A stretch of DNA of 64,000 nucleotides from Gottfriedia solisilvae (GTDB lineage: Bacteria; Bacillota; Bacilli; Bacillales; Bacillaceae_G), in NCBI RefSeq assembly GCF_002128405.1, contig NZ_NETJ01000005.1, positions 62,001 through 126,000 of the forward strand, written 5' to 3'. The notes under the pieces were generated by a model. It ran no database searches. It saw only the letters and a program-made list of their open reading frames with translations, and had not been told where the DNA came from. Below are positions 1 to 8,697 of this stretch, one piece after another (position 1 is the stretch's first letter; each line of letters begins with the position of its first letter). A program made the position numbers and the translations under genes.

Positions 1-2
1 AA

Positions 3-1124
3 TTAAAGGATCATCCATATTTTATTTCCGCTAGAGAGAATTTCAATGGAAGTCCAAATATTGTAGCGACACTAAAGGGTACGAGTGGTGGTAAGTCTAT
101 GATTTTAAATGGACATATTGATGTTGTTCCTGAAGGGAATATTCAACAATGGACATATCCACCCTATGGTGCAATTGTAAAAGACAATAAACTTTATGGA
201 CGTGGAGCAACTGATATGAAAGGCGGTAATGTGGCCCTCATATTAGCAATTGAAGCAATTAAACAAAGCGGCATTACGCTAAAAGGTGATGTTCATTTTC
301 AAAGTGTGATCGAGGAAGAAAGTGGCGGTGCAGGAACCTTAGCTGCAATCCTACGCGGATATAAAGCAGATGGGGTAATCATTCCTGAACCGACAAATAT
401 GAAGTTTTTCATTAAGCAGCAAGGGTCCATGTGGTTTAGATTGAAAGTAAAAGGAAAAGTAGCACATGGCGGCACTCGATATGAAGGCGTAAGCGCCATT
501 GAAAAAAGCTTGCTGGTTATTCAGCAAATTCAAAAACTTGAACAGTTAAGAAATGATCGAATTGATGACCCATTGTACGATGGTGTACCAATTCCAATTC
601 CGATCAACATAGGTACAATCAATGGTGGTACTTGGCCATCCTCTGTATCAGATCTTGTCACTTTAGAAGGTAGATATGGCGTGGCTCCTAATGAAAAAAT
701 GGAAGATGCTAAAAAAGAGTTTGAGAGATGGATAGAAAATCTCGGAAATCTTGATGAATGGTTTTTAGATCATCCAGTAGAAGTAGAGTGGTTTGGAGCA
801 AGATGGGTTCCAGGTTCTGTTGAGGCTGACAATGAGTTGGTCAAAACTTTACTGCATAATTACCATCACATAACAGAACAAAAACCAATCATCGAAGCAG
901 CGCCGTGGGGAACAGACGGAGGACTGTTTACGCAAGTTTTAGATATTCCTATGATTGTCTTTGGACCAGGAGAAACAAAGGTAGCTCATTATCCAGATGA
1001 ATTCATTGATTTAGATCAAATGTTTTTAGCTGCTGAGATTATTGCTTGTACATTAATAGACTGGTGTAAGGTACAAGAACAGCATGAAGGCGAGGGAGTA
1101 TATGAAAACGAAAAAGTATTATGA
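3..1124 (+). CDS. yodQ: M20-family N-acyl amino acid deacylase, YodQ-like (5' end outside window)
   Basis: The reading frame is open from base 3, so the gene starts upstream and only its C-terminal part is present; the first internal ATG, at 99, is not the start. An M20/ArgE-DapE metallopeptidase fold is recognisable: [10 protein letters not shown] near codon 35 (metal-binding His and Asp), [10 protein letters not shown] (second metal Asp) and [10 protein letters not shown] (catalytic Glu pair). M20 enzymes hydrolyse N-acyl or amide bonds on amino acids using two zinc ions. In Bacillus subtilis the homologue yodQ lies beside yodP and kamA, as here. The inferred role is removing the acetyl group from an intermediate of acetyl-beta-lysine breakdown. 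The stop overlaps the start region of the next gene, indicating one operon. Family certain; substrate inferred from context. Confidence 0.85.
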   Translation, partial: LKDHPYFISARENFNGSPNIVATLKGTSGGKSMILNGHIDVVPEGNIQQWTYPPYGAIVKDNKLYGRGATDMKGGNVALILAIEAIKQSGITLKGDVHFQSVIEEESGGAGTLAAILRGYKADGVIIPEPTNMKFFIKQQGSMWFRLKVKGKVAHGGTRYEGVSAIEKSLLVIQQIQKLEQLRNDRIDDPLYDGVPIPIPINIGTINGGTWPSSVSDLVTLEGRYGVAPNEKMEDAKKEFERWIENLGNLDEWFLDHPVEVEWFGARWVPGSVEADNELVKTLLHNYHHITEQKPIIEAAPWGTDGGLFTQVLDIPMIVFGPGETKVAHYPDEFIDLDQMFLAAEIIACTLIDWCKVQEQHEGEGVYENEKVL

Positions 1125-1965
1125 AATTATAAAAATGAAGCATGAGCACTTTTATTTTGAGGGAGCTTTAGATCATTTCAATGAGAGAATTCGGATTGAT
1201 TATTATTTAGGGAATGTATCAAACCTGATTGAGAGAATCGAAAAGCTAGCGAAAGAATATCAGTATACTAAATTAATCATTAAAACAAGAAAAGAACATC
1301 TCTATTCTTTTTTGCAGAAAGGTTATATGATTGAAGCTTTAGTGAAAGGTTATTTTCAGGGAAGCGATGCGTTTTTTGTAACAAAATACAATAGCCTAGA
1401 TAGAAGAAATAGTCTTTATTGGTCTCAAGGTGATGACATATTAGAGGCAGTTCTTAAGAGCGATAAGTTGAAAGAGAAAATCATTCCAGAAGGTTATCAC
1501 CTCAGAAGAGCTGATAAAAAAGATGCAAAAAAACTCGCGAATTTATATGGTCAAGTTTTTCAGGTTTATCCAACCCCATTAAACGAAGCTGCATATGTAG
1601 AGAAAACAATGGATGAGGATACAATTTATTGGGTTTACGAAAAAGAAGGAATCATTGTAAGTGCGGCATCTGCTGAAATTGATTTTGCACAAAGAAATGC
1701 AGAGCTTACAAATTGTGCAACGTTAGTAGAGCATAGAAAACATGGTTTGATGAAAGAAATAATGAAAAAGTTAGAACAGGACTTAGTAAGTCAATCAATC
1801 TATTGTTCCTATACAATTGCACGCTCATTATCTTATGGTATGAACGCTGCTTTCCACCAGTTAGGGTACATGTATACTGGAAGAATGACAAATAATTGTT
1901 ATATTTACGATAAATTAGAAGACATGAACATTTGGGTCAAAGATCTTTCAGAAATAGTCTCTTAA
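1102..1965 (+). CDS. yodP: Beta-lysine N-acetyltransferase (GNAT family)
   Basis: A 287-residue protein resembling AblB/YodP, which acetylates beta-lysine, the product of lysine 2,3-aminomutase. The C-terminal half holds the GNAT fold: a conserved strand near [12 protein letters not shown] is followed by the [16 protein letters not shown] helix, which stands where the acetyl-CoA pyrophosphate loop belongs. I chose the ATG at 1102 over an in-frame ATG at 1084 because GGCGAGGGAG lies four bases upstream of 1102. The gene overlaps the end of the deacylase gene and precedes the sigma-54 activator and kamA. In archaea ablA/ablB make the osmolyte N-acetyl-beta-lysine; in Bacillus the same pair sits in a catabolic cluster. 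The neighbours here (permease, aminotransferase, dehydrogenase) favour catabolism. Confidence 0.85.
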   Translation: MKTKKYYEIIKMKHEHFYFEGALDHFNERIRIDYYLGNVSNLIERIEKLAKEYQYTKLIIKTRKEHLYSFLQKGYMIEALVKGYFQGSDAFFVTKYNSLDRRNSLYWSQGDDILEAVLKSDKLKEKIIPEGYHLRRADKKDAKKLANLYGQVFQVYPTPLNEAAYVEKTMDEDTIYWVYEKEGIIVSAASAEIDFAQRNAELTNCATLVEHRKHGLMKEIMKKLEQDLVSQSIYCSYTIARSLSYGMNAAFHQLGYMYTGRMTNNCYIYDKLEDMNIWVKDLSEIVS

Positions 1966-1972
1966 TGTATAA

Positions 1973-2012
1973 CTGCCGAAAATTGAGCATGATAGCGCTG
2001 AATTTTCGGCAG
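1973..2012 (+). terminator. Intergenic hairpin after yodP
   Basis: A perfect 12-bp inverted repeat (CTGCCGAAAATT / AATTTTCGGCAG) with a 16-base loop sits eight bases after the yodP stop. No clear T-run follows, so it may be a weak terminator or an mRNA-stabilising hairpin rather than a strong intrinsic terminator. It separates yodQ-yodP from the regulator gene. Confidence 0.55.
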
Positions 2013-2028
2013 TAAAAGGATGGTGAGA

Positions 2029-3420
2029 ATGATGATTTCAACAATTCCAACTAATGAAATGATTAGTGCTATATTAAACAGTATCGATGAATCGATTCAT
2101 GCTGTCGACAATAATGGAATGACTATATTTTATAATCAAGTTGCAGCCGAGAATGATGGCGTTTCAGTTGAAGATGTTCTTGGGAAACATGTACTTGAAG
2201 CCTTTCCTTCATTGACGAAAGAAACGAGTACCTTACTCAAGGTATTGGAGACAAAGCAGCCAATTATACAACAGCCACAGCGATATGAGAACATAAAAGG
2301 CAAGTTCATTGATACAATTAATACAACGATTCCGATCATGCTAGATGATAATCTCATTGGTGCTGTTGAAATTGCAAAAGACTATTCGACGATTAAAAAG
2401 CTTGGAGAAAAGGTTTTAGATTTACAAGCTCGTATGAAGTCACAAACTAAACAAGGTAAAACGAAACAAGCTCATTCTTATACCATTTCAGATATATTGA
2501 CTAATGACGCAGCTTTAATAGAGGTTAAAATGCAAGTTGAGAAAGTAGCTAATGCTGATTCAGCAGTACTTGTTGTTGGAGAAACTGGAACTGGAAAAGA
2601 ACTATTTGTACAGTCGATTCATCATTGTTCAATTCGTTGTCAAAATCCTTTTATTGCTCAAAACTGTGCAGCTTTACCCGAATCATTGTTAGAAAGTATA
2701 TTGTTTGGGACTACAAAAGGTAGTTATACTGGTGCATTAGACCGGGCAGGATTATTTGAGTTGGCTGATGAAGGAACATTATTTTTAGATGAGCTTAATT
2801 CTATGCCGTTAGAGCTTCAAGCCAAGTTATTAAGAGTATTAGAGGATGGAGTCGTTCGACGAATTGGCGATCAAAAGACTCGAAAAGTAAATGTTCGGGT
2901 CATTGCTGCGATTAACGAATCTCCTTTAGATTGTGTCCAAAATGGAACAATGCGACCAGATTTGTATTATCGTTTAAATGTTTTTTCATTGTTCATTCCA
3001 CCTTTACGAGAACGAAATTTTGATATTGAGTTATTAACATCTCACTTTGTTGAGTTGTTTAATGAACGCTTCTCAAAAAATGTAAGAAACGTGGAACATA
3101 CTGTATTTGAGTTATTTCATCAATACAATTGGCCAGGTAATGTACGCGAATTAAAGCATACGATTGAGCACGCGATGATTATGGCAGAGGGCCATACGCT
3201 TACAGTCAAACATCTGCCAATTCAACTTCAACAGATTAAAAAAAGTACTGACACAAAGGGAGTACAACCATTACGAATGGCGATGCAAGAAATGGAGGCT
3301 TCGCTCGTTAAACAAGCATTACTTCAAACGAAAGGTAATATTCAGCAGGCTGCAGTACTGCTTGAAATACCGCGACAAACGCTTCAGTATAAGATACAAA
3401 AACTAAATATAACTGTATAA
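2029..3420 (+). CDS. kamR: Sigma-54-dependent transcriptional activator (KamR/RocR-like)
   Basis: A bacterial enhancer-binding protein of about 463 residues. It has an N-terminal PAS-type sensor (about residues 10-110), a central AAA+ sigma-54 activation domain and a C-terminal Fis-type helix-turn-helix (GNIQQAAVLLEIPRQTLQYK). Visible motifs are Walker A GETGTGKE, the sigma-54 contact loop as GSYTGA (the consensus is GAFTGA), Walker B LFLDELNS, and the RPDLYYRLNVF and WPGNVREL signatures. Such proteins bind upstream and use ATP to open sigma-54 promoters. A textbook -24/-12 promoter lies 350 bp downstream, before kamA, so this is the expected activator of that operon, as KamR is in the B. thuringiensis kam locus. 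Start: AAAGGA precedes the ATGs at 2029 and 2032; the ATG at 2020 overlaps that site. Confidence 0.9.
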   Translation: MMISTIPTNEMISAILNSIDESIHAVDNNGMTIFYNQVAAENDGVSVEDVLGKHVLEAFPSLTKETSTLLKVLETKQPIIQQPQRYENIKGKFIDTINTTIPIMLDDNLIGAVEIAKDYSTIKKLGEKVLDLQARMKSQTKQGKTKQAHSYTISDILTNDAALIEVKMQVEKVANADSAVLVVGETGTGKELFVQSIHHCSIRCQNPFIAQNCAALPESLLESILFGTTKGSYTGALDRAGLFELADEGTLFLDELNSMPLELQAKLLRVLEDGVVRRIGDQKTRKVNVRVIAAINESPLDCVQNGTMRPDLYYRLNVFSLFIPPLRERNFDIELLTSHFVELFNERFSKNVRNVEHTVFELFHQYNWPGNVRELKHTIEHAMIMAEGHTLTVKHLPIQLQQIKKSTDTKGVQPLRMAMQEMEASLVKQALLQTKGNIQQAAVLLEIPRQTLQYKIQKLNITV

Positions 3421-3443
3421 GCCGCCAAAATATAGGCAGTTTT

Positions 3444-3598
3444 AGATTGTTGAAAAAACGGTTATTTCCTTGTTGCTTAACCTGCATTCGGAGCCATTAT
3501 AATCAATGGTAACGCCAAGCTACATCAGGTTTTACGCTTCTAAAGGCAAGTATCCTCGATTAATCTGAACATCATTTTTTATACTTTGACGATAAAAT
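3444..3598 (-). repeat. Degenerate copy of 155-bp interspersed inverted-repeat element (copy 1)
   Basis: By eye this stretch aligns with the element at 10975-11133: TTGTTGCTTAACCTGC against TTGTTGCTTCGCCTGC-like sequence, then TAAAGGCAAG against GAAAGACAAG, then the outer TATACTTTG tail. It is clearly decayed. It lies between two similar hairpins: a poor one at 3421-3443 (GCCGCC..GGCAGTTTT) and an intact one at 3602-3625. With the sigma-54 promoter this accounts for the 400-bp gap between kamR and kamA. Confidence 0.6.
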
Positions 3599-3601
3599 AA
3601 G

Positions 3602-3625
3602 CCGCCTAAATTTAGGCGGTTTTTT
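3602..3625 (+). terminator. Intrinsic terminator after kamR
   Basis: The palindrome CCGCCTAAATTTAGGCGG is followed by six T residues. It ends transcription from kamR before the kamA promoter. A weaker version of the same hairpin stands at 3421-3443, directly after the kamR stop. Confidence 0.85.
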
Positions 3626-3769
3626 ATGTTTAGTTGAATATTTAAAACGGATTTATCAAATTTGAATAAGATTTCGTAAGTATGAAAAAAAAATAAAACA
3701 TTTGAATAGTTAGAATTTTCAGTGTTAACGAGAGTTTATTATTTTTTTTATGTAAAGTTTGTAAAACTT

Positions 3770-3784
3770 TGGCACGACTCTTGC
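3770..3784 (+). promoter_or_regulatory. Sigma-54 (SigL) -24/-12 promoter of kamA
   Basis: TGGCACGACTCTTGC matches the sigma-54 consensus TGGCAC-N5-TTGC exactly, with the invariant GG and GC elements correctly spaced. It lies 38 bp upstream of the kamA start and downstream of a gene for a sigma-54 activator. Sigma-54 control of kamA is established in B. thuringiensis. Confidence 0.93.
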
Positions 3785-3821
3785 TTTATAAAAATTATAA
3801 TATTCGAAAGGGGATGTACGT

Positions 3822-5258
3822 ATGGTAAATGCAGTTTACGCTCCAAATAGACATTGGAAAGAAATCGATTTGTGGAAAGACGTTACAGAAGAACAGTGGA
3901 ATGATTGGGTTTGGCAACTAACAAACACAATTAAGACATTAGATGACTTAAAAAAGGTAATTAATATTACACCAGAAGAAGAAGATGGCGTAAAAATTGC
4001 TACAAAAACGATTCCGTTAAACATTACACCATACTATGCTTCTCTAATGAATCCAGATGATCCACGTTGTCCGGTTCGTATGCAATCAGTACCTATTTCT
4101 TCAGAGATTAACAAAACAAGATTTGATTTAGAAGATCCATTACATGAAGATGAGGACTCTCCTGTGCCAGGATTAACTCACAGGTATCCAGATCGCGTAT
4201 TATTTTTAGTAACAAACCAATGCTCAATGTATTGTCGTTATTGTACAAGACGCCGATTCTCTGGCCAAATCGGAATGGGTGTACCAAAAAAGCAGCTTGA
4301 TGCAGCTATTAATTATATTAGTAAGACGCCACAAGTTCGAGATGTATTAATCTCTGGTGGAGACGGCTTATTAATTAATGATAATATCCTAGAATATATT
4401 TTGAAAAATTTAAGAGAAATTCCACACGTGGAAATCATTCGTATCGGGACAAGGGCGCCTGTTGTGTTCCCACAACGTATTACAGAGAATCTTTGTAATA
4501 TCTTAAAAAAATATCACCCAGTTTGGCTAAATACACACTTTAATACATCAATTGAAATCACAGAAGAATCAAAACGAGCATGTGAAATGCTTGCAAATGC
4601 TGGTGTTCCTTTAGGGAATCAAGCGGTTATCTTGGCAGGAATTAACGATAGTGTACCGATTATGAAAAAGCTAATGCATGATCTAGTTAAAATTCGCGTT
4701 CGCCCGTACTATATTTATCAGTGCGATTTATCAGAAGGAATTGGTCATTTCCGTGCTCCTGTTTCTAAAGGATTGGAAATTATGGAAGGTCTACGTGGCC
4801 ATACTTCCGGCTATGCGGTTCCAACATTCGTAGTTGATGCACCTGGTGGAGGAGGAAAGATTTCCCTGCAGCCAAATTATATGATTTCACAAAGTGCAGA
4901 GAAGGTAGTTCTTCGTAATTTTGAAGGCGTTATCACAACGTATCCAGAACCACAGAATTATGTTCCAGGAAGAGCAGATGCTTATTTTAAAGAAATTTAT
5001 CCTGATATGGATGAAAAACGCTCTAATGCAGGTATTGCAGGATTAATGAATGAAACGAAATTCAATCTGGTACCTGAAGGGTTGCAGCGTATGGATCTTA
5101 GAAAAACATATGCAACGAATCCAGAACACGCTTCATTAAAAGATAAACGTGAAAAACGTGATGAATTAAAAGAAAAGAAATTCCAAGCACAAATGACTAA
5201 GGTACAAAGTAATGAAGAACTAGTTGGAAGTGCAAATGCAAAAGGTGATGCTGAATGA
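3822..5258 (+). CDS. kamA: L-lysine 2,3-aminomutase
   Basis: A 478-residue radical SAM enzyme that converts L-lysine to L-beta-lysine using S-adenosylmethionine, a 4Fe-4S cluster and pyridoxal phosphate. The cluster motif CSMYCRYC (C-x3-C-x2-C) begins near residue 134. The SAM-binding GG motif LISGGDGLL and the PLP-lysine loop DAPGGGGK are present. The C-terminal tail is lysine-rich and charged (about 60 residues), as in other Bacillus KamA proteins. The start at 3822 has AAAGGGGATG nine bases upstream. The stop overlaps the yokU start by four bases (ATGA), implying translational coupling. Expression should depend on SigL and the upstream activator. Confidence 0.97.
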   Translation: MVNAVYAPNRHWKEIDLWKDVTEEQWNDWVWQLTNTIKTLDDLKKVINITPEEEDGVKIATKTIPLNITPYYASLMNPDDPRCPVRMQSVPISSEINKTRFDLEDPLHEDEDSPVPGLTHRYPDRVLFLVTNQCSMYCRYCTRRRFSGQIGMGVPKKQLDAAINYISKTPQVRDVLISGGDGLLINDNILEYILKNLREIPHVEIIRIGTRAPVVFPQRITENLCNILKKYHPVWLNTHFNTSIEITEESKRACEMLANAGVPLGNQAVILAGINDSVPIMKKLMHDLVKIRVRPYYIYQCDLSEGIGHFRAPVSKGLEIMEGLRGHTSGYAVPTFVVDAPGGGGKISLQPNYMISQSAEKVVLRNFEGVITTYPEPQNYVPGRADAYFKEIYPDMDEKRSNAGIAGLMNETKFNLVPEGLQRMDLRKTYATNPEHASLKDKREKRDELKEKKFQAQMTKVQSNEELVGSANAKGDAE

Positions 5259-5536
5259 AGACATGTCAATGGTGCGAGTCCGTCAATATAAGTGAGACAA
5301 CAAACACTGTATATTGGGAACTTCCAGACGGAACAAAAGCAATTGAAATTCGGGAAACACCATGTATTGAATGTCACGAATGTTATATAACGTATCAAAC
5401 AGATGAAACGGTTAACGTAATTGAGGAGCAATTATTTCTAATTAATACAAAGTTGCTTGAGAAAACAATACAATTTATTGAATTATTGCAGCAGCCTAGA
5501 TTATTAAAAAGAAATTATTTTGATTTCTCCAAATAG
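5255..5536 (+). CDS. yokU: YokU-family zinc-ribbon protein
   Basis: A 93-residue protein with two Cys pairs, CQWC near residue 4 and CIECHEC near residue 37, that can form a single zinc ribbon; the rest is a helical tail. YokU homologues follow kamA in B. subtilis and related species, and the four-base overlap keeps that arrangement. Biochemical function is unknown. The zinc ribbon resembles the N-terminal domain of MqsA/YgiT-type proteins, but there is no helix-turn-helix, so DNA binding should not be assumed. Confidence 0.85.
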   Translation: MKTCQWCESVNISETTNTVYWELPDGTKAIEIRETPCIECHECYITYQTDETVNVIEEQLFLINTKLLEKTIQFIELLQQPRLLKRNYFDFSK

Positions 5537-5539
5537 GGG

Positions 5540-5570
5540 ATCGGAAGCGACAAACTGCTTCCGATTTTTC
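5540..5570 (+). terminator. Intrinsic terminator after kamA-yokU
   Basis: A 9-bp stem ATCGGAAGC/GCTTCCGAT with an eight-base loop runs into TTTTC. It separates kamA-yokU from the permease transcript. Confidence 0.88.
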
Positions 5571-5621
5571 TCTAATTAAATGATGACTAGATAGAATCAT
5601 AATTTAAGAGATGAAAATAAT

Positions 5622-5635
5622 TGTAAGCGTTTTAT
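5622..5635 (+). promoter_or_regulatory. Possible CcpA cre site upstream of the lysine permease gene
   Basis: TGTAAGCGTTTTAT matches the cre consensus TGWAANCGNTNWCA at all but the last two defined positions and keeps the central CG. It lies about 140 bp before the permease start, where carbon repression of lysine use would make sense. A single imperfect match is weak evidence. Confidence 0.35.
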
Positions 5636-5775
5636 AAGTGAGGTAAACAAAGGGAAATAGTTGTTTTCATAAGTCGTTTAATAAAAGAATCCTAATATTT
5701 ACGAATAATTGATGATATGAAAAGAAACAATTTCAATCTTATGTTTCAAAAGTTGACTGAAAAAGGGGTAATGGA

Positions 5776-7257
5776 ATGAAAAATTCAGTTAGTACATTAA
5801 CAGTCCTTGAATCTAAGAATCAATTATCATCGGTGACAGGTGAGTTAAAACGAGGATTAAAGCCTCGACATTTAACAATGATTTCACTAGGTGGAACAAT
5901 CGGAACTGGTTTATTTTTAGCAAGTGGTGGTGCCATTCACAACGCTGGACCTGGTGGTGTTCTCGTATCTTATATCGCAATTGGAATAATGGTGTATTTT
6001 TTAATGACAAGCCTTGCAGAAATGGCTACATATATGCCAGTCGCAGGATCGTTTAGCACTTACGCAACAAAATTCGTAGACCCTGCGCTTGGCTTTGCTC
6101 TTGGTTGGAATTACTGGTATAACTGGGCAATTACAATCGCTGCTGAATTAGCGGCAGTAACAATGATTATGAAATTTTGGCTCCCAGAAACGTCTTCAAT
6201 TCTATGGAGTGGATTGTTTTTAGCAATCATATTTCTATTAAACTATCTCTCTGTTAAAGGTTTTGGGGAATCAGAATACTGGTTTTCATTAATAAAAGTT
6301 GTAACAGTAATCGTTTTTTTAATTGCAGGTTTCTTAATGATTTTTGGAATCATTGGTGGAGAAGCGGTCGGATTCAAAAATTTTACGATTGGTGATGCAC
6401 CTTTTCATGGTGGATTTATGACAACACTTGGAATTTTTATGGCAGCGGGTTTTTCATTTCAAGGAACAGAATTATTAGGTGTTGCGGCAGGAGAAAGTGA
6501 AGAACCAAATAAGAATATACCTCGTGCAGCTCGCCAAATATTTTGGCGCATTCTTTTATTTTACGTTTTATCGATTATTGTAATTGGACTATTAATTCCC
6601 TATACAAATGAAAATTTAGCAAGTGGTGATGTTGCTGTTAGTCCTTTCACTTTAGTATTTGATAAAGCTGGAATTGCTTTTGCAGCATCAATTATGAATG
6701 CAGTGATCTTAACTGCCGTATTGTCGGCAGGAAACTCAGGTATGTATGCTTCGGCAAGAATGCTATGGGACCTTGCTCGACAAAATAAAGCACCAAAATT
6801 TCTTGGTAAATTAAATAAGCGCGGGATTCCAGTTAATGCTTTGATTGTAACTTCTGCAGTCGGAACAATCGCATTTTTAGCTTCTTTATATGGTGACGGA
6901 GTTGTATATGTTTGGCTATTAAATGCGTCTGGAATGTCTGGATTTATTGCGTGGATCGGGATCGCGATCTGTCACTATCGTTTTAGAAAAGCATTTGTAG
7001 CGCAAGGGAGAGATTTAAACGATTTACCGTATAAGGCTAAATGGTATCCGTTTGGACCATTGTTTGCGTTTGCACTATGTGGGATTGTCATTCTTGGACA
7101 AAACTATGCTGCATTTACTGGAGAATCCATCGACTGGAATGGTGTTCTTGTTTCATATATTGGTTTACCTCTTTTTCTTGCACTTTGGATCGGTTACAAA
7201 CTGATAAAAAGAACTAAAATCGTTCCGATTAATGAGTGTGACTTAAATAATAACTAA
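5776..7257 (+). CDS. lysP: Lysine-specific APC permease (LysP family)
   Basis: A 493-residue, twelve-helix amino acid-polyamine-cation permease for proton-coupled lysine uptake. Long stretches read like E. coli LysP: RGLKPRHLTMISLGGTIGTG at the first helix, then MVYFLMTSLAEMATYMPVAG, LGWNYWYNWAITIAAELAA and GFGESEYWFSLIKVVTVIVF. GTIGTGLF is the substrate-backbone-binding unwound helix of the family. AAGGGG precedes the start. The gene lies between kamA-yokU and the aminotransferase. Lysine specificity rests on likeness to LysP and on the context. Confidence 0.9.
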   Translation: MKNSVSTLTVLESKNQLSSVTGELKRGLKPRHLTMISLGGTIGTGLFLASGGAIHNAGPGGVLVSYIAIGIMVYFLMTSLAEMATYMPVAGSFSTYATKFVDPALGFALGWNYWYNWAITIAAELAAVTMIMKFWLPETSSILWSGLFLAIIFLLNYLSVKGFGESEYWFSLIKVVTVIVFLIAGFLMIFGIIGGEAVGFKNFTIGDAPFHGGFMTTLGIFMAAGFSFQGTELLGVAAGESEEPNKNIPRAARQIFWRILLFYVLSIIVIGLLIPYTNENLASGDVAVSPFTLVFDKAGIAFAASIMNAVILTAVLSAGNSGMYASARMLWDLARQNKAPKFLGKLNKRGIPVNALIVTSAVGTIAFLASLYGDGVVYVWLLNASGMSGFIAWIGIAICHYRFRKAFVAQGRDLNDLPYKAKWYPFGPLFAFALCGIVILGQNYAAFTGESIDWNGVLVSYIGLPLFLALWIGYKLIKRTKIVPINECDLNNN

Positions 7258-7326
7258 AAAAGAATCTTAAATAATTAAATGACTAGAAAGTTTTGATTCT
7301 CCGACTATATATAGGATGGTGTAAAA

Positions 7327-8697
7327 ATGAGTAAAAGAAAATTCGTTAAAATCCAAACATCAATTCCTGGACCAAAATCTATGGAGTTACTTGAACGAAG
7401 AAAAAAAGCAGTGCCAAAAGGGATTAGTAATAATTGTGAAACCTTTGTAAAGAGTGCAAGTGGAGCACTTGTAGAAGATATTGATGGTAATACATTCATT
7501 GATTTTGCGGGTGCGATTGGAACTTTAAATGTGGGGCATTCTCATCCTAGAGTAGTTAGAGCGCTTCAAAATCAGTCAGAGAATTTTATTCATACTGGTT
7601 TTAATGTCATGATGTATGAATCGTATATTCAACTTGCTGAACGCTTAGCTGAGATTTCACCTGGAAGTTTTGAAAAACAAGTTGCTTTTTTTAATAGTGG
7701 AGCAGAAGCAGTAGAAAATGCAGTGAAGATTGCGAGAAAGTATACAAAACGACAAGGAATCATTTCATTTACTAGAGGGTTTCATGGAAGAACTTTGATG
7801 ACAATGACGATGACAAGTAAGGTCAAACCTTATAAGTATGGTTTTGGTCCATTTGCACCTGAGATTTATAAGGCTCCGTATCCATACGTTTATCGCCGTC
7901 CAGATCAGTTGAGCGAAAAGGAATATAGTCAATTTATGATTGAACAATTTGAACAGTTTCTTATTTCTGAAGTTGCGCCTGAAACTATTGCAGCCGTTGT
8001 AATGGAACCAATCCAAGGCGAAGGTGGTTTTATTGTTCCGGATCGTAACTTTGTGAAAAGAGTAAGAGAAATTTGTACAGAATATGGAATTTTATTTGTT
8101 GCTGATGAAATACAAACGGGCTTTGCGAGAACAGGTAAATACTTTGCAATCGAACATTTTGGAATTGAGCCGGACTTAATTACCATCTCAAAATCTATGG
8201 GTGCTGGCGTACCGATTAGTGGTGTAATCGGTAGAAAAGAGATAATGGATGTTTCTGAGAGCGGGGAATTAGGTGGCACTTACGCTGGAAGTCCTCTTGG
8301 TTGCCAGGCTGCCTTAGCTGTTCTAGATATTATTGAAGATGAAGGTTTAAATGAACGAGCTGTTATCATTGGAGATAAAGTAAATAGGAAAATGCATCAA
8401 TTGGCGCAGCGTTTTGATCAAATTGGTGATATTAGAGGCATCGGCGCAATGTGTGCGATGGAAATTGTCACAAATAAAACTGATAAAACACCTGATAAAG
8501 TAGCTGTTGGGAAAATTGTAAAGGAAGCAAATAGTAGAGGACTAATGCTATTAAGTGCTGGAATATTTGGGAATGTCATTCGCTTATTAATGCCATTAAC
8601 GATTACTGATGAACAACTGGAAGAAGGTCTTGATATTTTAGGAGAGTCAGTTGAAGCAGTGTTATCATCAGAATTACATTTGGAGGTAAACCTATGA
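7327..8697 (+). CDS. gabT: PLP-dependent omega-aminotransferase (GabT family)
   Basis: A 456-residue class III aminotransferase. Visible are the acceptor-side FNSGAEAVENAVKIAR segment, the PLP-ring motif ADEIQTGFARTG and the Schiff-base lysine in LITISKSMGAGVPISGV (near residue 285). GabT enzymes move the amino group of 4-aminobutyrate to 2-oxoglutarate, giving succinate semialdehyde; close relatives act on 5-aminovalerate. Its stop overlaps the start of the dehydrogenase gene by four bases, so the two act as a pair. The locus suggests the substrate is GABA made from acetyl-beta-lysine; 5-aminovalerate cannot be excluded. AGGATGG lies just upstream of the start. Confidence 0.9.
   Translation: MSKRKFVKIQTSIPGPKSMELLERRKKAVPKGISNNCETFVKSASGALVEDIDGNTFIDFAGAIGTLNVGHSHPRVVRALQNQSENFIHTGFNVMMYESYIQLAERLAEISPGSFEKQVAFFNSGAEAVENAVKIARKYTKRQGIISFTRGFHGRTLMTMTMTSKVKPYKYGFGPFAPEIYKAPYPYVYRRPDQLSEKEYSQFMIEQFEQFLISEVAPETIAAVVMEPIQGEGGFIVPDRNFVKRVREICTEYGILFVADEIQTGFARTGKYFAIEHFGIEPDLITISKSMGAGVPISGVIGRKEIMDVSESGELGGTYAGSPLGCQAALAVLDIIEDEGLNERAVIIGDKVNRKMHQLAQRFDQIGDIRGIGAMCAMEIVTNKTDKTPDKVAVGKIVKEANSRGLMLLSAGIFGNVIRLLMPLTITDEQLEEGLDILGESVEAVLSSELHLEVNL

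Noticed and set aside
4997-5431. 144-codon minus-strand frame across the end of kamA and yokU
   Set aside because: It is antisense to two well-supported coupled genes and has no recognisable protein features.
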